Positions 5,715-8,317 of a stretch of 8,317 bases of DNA are shown one piece after another. Both the position numbers and the translations under genes were made by a program. Numbering within the stretch: the stretch's first letter is position 1; the number at the start of each line of letters is the position of its first letter. The notes under the pieces were generated by a model, which ran no database searches, had not been told where the DNA came from, and saw only the letters and a list, made by a program, of their open reading frames with translations. The DNA is taken from contig JAKAPO010000091.1 in NCBI GenBank assembly GCA_021807065.1, positions 1 to 8,317 of the forward strand, read 5' to 3'. The stretch is from a bacterium. Lineage in GTDB: Bacteria > Vulcanimicrobiota > Vulcanimicrobiia > Vulcanimicrobiales > Vulcanimicrobiaceae.

Positions 5715-6682
5715 AGTGGATTCCCCGGCGGCGTGTAATGCACGACGCGGTCGTGCTCAAAGGTCACCGATTTGGACACCCCCTGAGGCCAAGCGTACTC
5801 CCACTGGCCAAGAGCGTTGAAATACTGCGCCGTGCCGAACTGATCGGGATAGCCAAGCAACCACAGCACCGCATTGCGTGACATTCCCGGGACGATAGTC
5901 GCGTTGGGCTGAAGGCTCGGCGGCGGCGCCTGCGTTGTAATCGAAACGCCGGCTTGCCATGGGTCGGCGAATCGAAAACCGGGGTCACAGCCGTCTACGT
6001 TGACTTCGATCGGATCGATTGCGACAAAGGATGTAGGGTACGCGTGGCCCGTCGCCCCCGTTTCTAGCCAATATGCGGTGCCGACATGTCTGCTCACGCG
6101 CGTCACGCGCAGCGGCACGCTAAACGGTTCGACTTTATTCGAGCTTCGGCATTCAAGGAGCGATCCGCCGAATGCGTAGACGGTTCGTCCGAGGATGCGT
6201 CGGCGAAGATCGGCTGAGGCGGCGTCGCCGTTGCGTTCGTCGGGCCAGTACACTTCCACCACGTTGGAATTGCGGAGAGCGAGTGGGACTCCCCGGTCGG
6301 TATGCGCGAAACCAGTATCCGCGCTGACCGTGAGTTCGTAGCGGCCCGGAGCACCTGGCGCTGCGCCAAAGTACAGCTGTGCTTGGTACGCGCGTTCGAG
6401 GTTTTGATCTGGGCTGGTATCAATGTACGACGGATAGAGATTGGCTTTCGTCCAGGCTCCGATGCGAATCGCAGCCGGAATCCGCGTTGCCGTCAGCCCG
6501 CCGTAGGCATATTCGGCTTGCCACGAAAAATGCAGCGACCGCGGGTCGAATGTGAATGGCCTGCCGATGCTTGAAATCATAAGCGAAAAGACGCCGGTGG
6601 TTGCACCACCGTGCGTCGTTGGATCCTCAACGCCCACATAGACCGATGGCGCGGGCGCGTCCGCTCGCGCAGCGTTAGCCAC
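5711..6682 (-). CDS. Secreted protein with BamE/SmpA-OmlA-like C-terminus, start disrupted by IS-B ('gene B')
   Basis: 323 residues from a GTG at 6682. The true N-terminus lies further upstream: the frame is open to 6736 and reads KRVAALALAAIAIVANA before ARADAPAP, a textbook signal peptide, but no ATG, GTG or TTG is in frame there. The mature body (about 10-245) is beta-rich: VYVGVEDPTTHGGATTGVFSL, FTFDPRSLHFSWQAEYAYGG, RYELTVSADTGF, NVVEVYWPDE, with two cysteines (178, 232). The C-terminal 60 residues, IVPGMSRNAVLWLLGYPDQFGT, then LGQWEYAW and SVTFEHDRVVHYTPPG, match the small outer-membrane-associated BamE/SmpA-OmlA (BLIP-like) repeat. The large N-terminal part is not recognised. The stop TAA sits in the TTAA at the right edge of IS-A. 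The IS-B left end lies just before the signal peptide, and its ATGs (6746, 6737) are one base out of frame and stop at TAA after a few codons. Expression as an exported protein is therefore doubtful. Confidence 0.75.
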   Translation of the reverse strand: MANAARADAPAPSVYVGVEDPTTHGGATTGVFSLMISSIGRPFTFDPRSLHFSWQAEYAYGGLTATRIPAAIRIGAWTKANLYPSYIDTSPDQNLERAYQAQLYFGAAPGAPGRYELTVSADTGFAHTDRGVPLALRNSNVVEVYWPDERNGDAASADLRRRILGRTVYAFGGSLLECRSSNKVEPFSVPLRVTRVSRHVGTAYWLETGATGHAYPTSFVAIDPIEVNVDGCDPGFRFADPWQAGVSITTQAPPPSLQPNATIVPGMSRNAVLWLLGYPDQFGTAQYFNALGQWEYAWPQGVSKSVTFEHDRVVHYTPPGNPL

Positions 6683-6719
6683 AATCGCGATCGCGGCAAG
6701 CGCAAGCGCTGCGACGCGT

Positions 6720-6723
6720 TTAA
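6720..6723. repeat. IS-B left target duplication (TTAA)
   Basis: TTAA immediately outside the IS-B left end, identical to 7747-7750. On the minus strand it falls in the Val-Lys codons of the gene B signal peptide. Confidence 0.65.
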
Positions 6724-6750
6724 CGGGTATTCCCCATTATCCCCATATGG
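6724..6750 (+). repeat. IS-B left terminus with 9-bp internal duplication
   Basis: Begins CGGGTATTCCCC and ends CCCCATATGG. Compared with IS-A it repeats the CCCCAT block, moving ATGGGG nine bases further from the tip and adding a second ATG on the minus strand. Confidence 0.6.
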
Positions 6751-6932
6751 CTGTCCTTTTCGAACCACTGCTCGACGATTCCGTTGTTTTTCCGGGCTCT
6801 CGGCGAGCCAAACCGTCGGTTCGGCACGAGACGAAGCCCGCGTCGGCCCCGAAGCCTCAAAAAACCTCGCTGCACTGTCATCAGGACGCACCTTCCCCAT
6901 TGGTTTCCGGCGCATGTTGTCGGGCGGGGTGT

Positions 6933-7680
6933 TCATGTTGCCGTTGCCATCGGCGGCGCTCGCAAAGTGGCGATTCTCCGCATGATCGCAGCGAACAACT
7001 TGCGCGGGATTGCGGCCTCCGCCATCTGGAACGTAACGTAGCGACCGTGACTGACGACCTTGGCACCGATCTTGATGAGATTCTCCCGCAGACTCGTGAG
7101 CGACCACTGTTCAATCGCTGCGGGTATCGCGAGCGGGCGTAGGAAATTGCCGAGGTTGTAGGCGAGCGCATGAAGCTGCAGGCGAACGACGTTGGCGTGA
7201 GCGACGCTTCGCGACCTCGTCGATCCAATGACCCGAGAGATCGGTGAGAGCTGCGAGGTTTTCAGATCTTGCCAGTCAGTTCGTTTCGAGCCGCCCCATC
7301 TGACTCGGCGACGCACCCGAGCCTTTCGCTGCTTTGCCACCGATGATCCAGCGCATGGCGGGGTTGTGACGTAAGCGTAAGGCGTCATTCACATCTTCGT
7401 ATCCCGCAAGTCTGCCGAAGACCGATTGGCGGAACATGCCGACGAGTGCATGGCGACCGTTCTTTCCGGTGCGCGCATCCGCGAGAAGGCCACCGGCCGC
7501 TGGAGTCAATCCAAGTGCGTCATCGAGTTCCCGATACGCGAGCAGACCCGCATCCGACGTGACAACCGATCTGCGAAACTGAAGCATGATACGCCGGTCG
7601 AAATCGGGTCTAAGAACGCCGTCCTGAGCTTCACCCGTCGGGTTCGTTAACTTTGGCGTTACATCATCAGCGCAAATCAC
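6933..7680 (-). pseudogene. IS1380 transposase remnant, catalytic core deleted
   Basis: The N-terminal part (7680 to 7276, GTG start) encodes LTNPTGEAQDG through the GYEDVNDALRLRHNP motif and matches IS-A closely. It stops at a TGA replacing the conserved Trp at IS-A residue 125. Past the stop the frame still reads SENLAALTDLSGHWIDEVAKRR, then jumps at about 7200-7206 to the C-terminal HANVVRLQLHALAYNLGNFLR segment in another frame. The deleted part corresponds to IS-A residues about 151-364 and removes all three DDE residues. GTCGC occurs at both borders in IS-A, suggesting a short-repeat deletion. The C-terminal part (to 6933) remains about 86% identical in protein. The gene has three lesions: nonsense, deletion and frameshift. 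Confidence 0.9.
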
Positions 7681-7728
7681 TTGCTAAGTATAGCGAAATC
7701 GCTGCGAACGTGCAGCAACTTTACGCAT

Positions 7729-7746
7729 CCATCCGGTGAATGCGGG
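7729..7746 (-). repeat. IS-B right terminal inverted repeat
   Basis: Reads CCCGCATTCACCGGATGG on the minus strand, identical to the inner 18 bases of the IS-A right end. Confidence 0.7.
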
Positions 7747-7750
7747 TTAA
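7747..7750. repeat. IS-B right target duplication (TTAA)
   Basis: TTAA immediately after the GGTGAATGCGGG terminus; pairs with 6720-6723. Confidence 0.65.
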
Positions 7751-7778
7751 GTTAAATCGGATAACAACAGCTGCAACT

Positions 7779-7808
7779 CGGACAGGCTTTTCCGCATCAT
7801 CCTATAAC
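7779..7808 (+). promoter_or_regulatory. Candidate promoter for the TonB-like gene
   Basis: CGGACA (7779-7784) as a -35 and TATAAC (7803-7808) as a -10, spaced 18 bp. A start near 7815 would give a 5' leader of about 77 bases before the ATG at 7892. The promoter lies just outside the IS-B right end, so that insertion would not have broken it. Confidence 0.35.
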
Positions 7809-7891
7809 GCGGTGCGTTTCGTTTTGTGACGACACTGCAAACTTGATGGTAGCGCGCGTCACACGCATTGCGGCCGGCGTGTTACGCGAAT

Positions 7892-8317
7892 ATGAACGCA
7901 CCTGCGAGCCGCCGCATCCTGCAATTGGCATTCGTGGTTTCGATACTCGTGCACGTCGTGGCTGCAGCCGCCACTCACGGATTGCGTCAGGTACACGCTG
8001 CGCCTCCGCAGCCTCCGACGACGCTCCACATCTATCGAGTGGCAACGCCGCCGCCGACTCCGCCGCCGACACCGACGCCAAGACCGCGTCCGGCGGTGCC
8101 GCGGCCGGTCGCGGCCCATCGAATCCGCGTGTCGCATCCGGTGCGTCTTCCCTACCTGCGCCGCTCTACGCGTCGCGTCGAAGGGCTCGTCGTCGTCGCC
8201 GGCACGCCGGCGCCGCCTGCCGGACCGGGGACGGTGGCCTCCGGCTCGCCGAGTGCGCCGCCGGCCGCCGGCACGCCTAGCCCCACGCCATCCTGCGCCG
8301 TTCCGAACGTGGCGGCG
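7892..8317 (+). CDS. TonB-like energy transducer, N-terminal part
   Basis: Translating from the ATG at 7892 gives 142 codons without a stop to the right edge, so the gene is cut by the window. A short cytoplasmic tail MNAPASRRIL is followed by one membrane anchor, LAFVVSILVHVVAAAA (about 11-26). The SxxxHV-type pattern is typical of the TonB anchor helix that contacts ExbD. A proline-rich periplasmic linker follows (about 38-75: PPQPPTTL, then TPPPTPPPTPTPRPRPAVPRP), a basic segment (RIRVSHPVRLPYLRRSTRR), and more Pro/Gly/Ser. This is the standard anchor and spacer of TonB-family proteins, which pass proton-motive energy to outer-membrane receptors. The C-terminal TonB domain that would confirm the call is outside the window. 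The ribosome binding site is weak. Overlapping frames on both strands here are shadows. Confidence 0.8.
   Translation, partial: MNAPASRRILQLAFVVSILVHVVAAAATHGLRQVHAAPPQPPTTLHIYRVATPPPTPPPTPTPRPRPAVPRPVAAHRIRVSHPVRLPYLRRSTRRVEGLVVVAGTPAPPAGPGTVASGSPSAPPAAGTPSPTPSCAVPNVAA

Larger units (their letters stand above)
6724..7746 (-). mobile_element. Internally deleted IS1380-family copy (IS-B)
   Basis: A 1023-bp relative of IS-A in the same orientation, about 634 bp shorter. It keeps both ends (left 6724-6750, right 7729-7746) and is flanked on both sides by perfect TTAA (6720-6723 and 7747-7750). The left end carries a 9-bp extra segment giving ATTCCCCATTATCCCCATATGG-type duplication relative to IS-A. 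By eye, coding parts are about 80-85% identical to IS-A and the 209-bp non-coding left arm is clearly more diverged. The two are therefore separate isoforms, not a recent duplication. It cannot make active transposase, but its intact ends might be recognised in trans by the IS-A enzyme. Confidence 0.78.

Noticed and set aside
7843..8280. Plus-strand 145-residue frame overlapping the TonB-like gene.
   Set aside because: Ala/Arg/Ser low-complexity shadow. The frame starting at 7892 has a membrane anchor and proline linker and stays open.

Overview
The window looks like accessory chromosome from a GC-rich diderm (Gram-negative) bacterium. The diderm call rests on a TonB-type energy transducer at the right edge and a secreted protein with a BamE/SmpA-OmlA-like tail. 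I cannot place it taxonomically from sequence alone. An uncultured lineage such as Eremiobacterota/WPS-2 or an acidobacterium would fit the style, but that is a guess.

Layout, left to right. (1) 1-433, minus: 5' part of a secreted protein with a small beta-barrel-like body; it runs off the left edge. (2) 535-1362, plus, divergent from it: a class I SAM-dependent methyltransferase. (3) 1469-1795, plus: a small tryptophan-rich protein resembling the DUF6504 family. (4) 1796-2427: about 630 bp with no convincing gene. (5) 2428-3294, plus: a second, unrelated class I methyltransferase. (6) 3454-7750: an insertion-sequence island. Two same-orientation IS1380-family copies (IS-A 4054-5710 and IS-B 6724-7746) alternate with two unrelated minus-strand secreted-protein genes, 3454-4068 ('gene A') and 5711-6682 ('gene B'). 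(7) 7892-8317, plus: N-terminal part of a TonB-like protein running off the right edge.

The most interesting region is the IS island. Comparing the two copies lets the element ends be placed: 19-bp imperfect inverted repeats next to TTAA (or CTAA) tetranucleotides. With these ends, the left end of each IS lies at the very start of a signal-peptide gene. In IS-A the element supplies the Shine-Dalgarno sequence, the ATG and the first five codons of gene A, joined in frame to a native signal peptide. In IS-B the same junction is out of frame, so gene B keeps an excellent signal-peptide reading frame but has no start codon for it. IS-A has an apparently intact DDE transposase. IS-B has lost about 640 bp including all catalytic residues but keeps both ends, so it could be moved only in trans. 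Gene B is enclosed exactly between the two IS copies in a composite-transposon-like arrangement.

Both edge genes are open to the window ends and were found by direct translation. No rRNA, tRNA, CRISPR array or recognisable riboswitch was seen.
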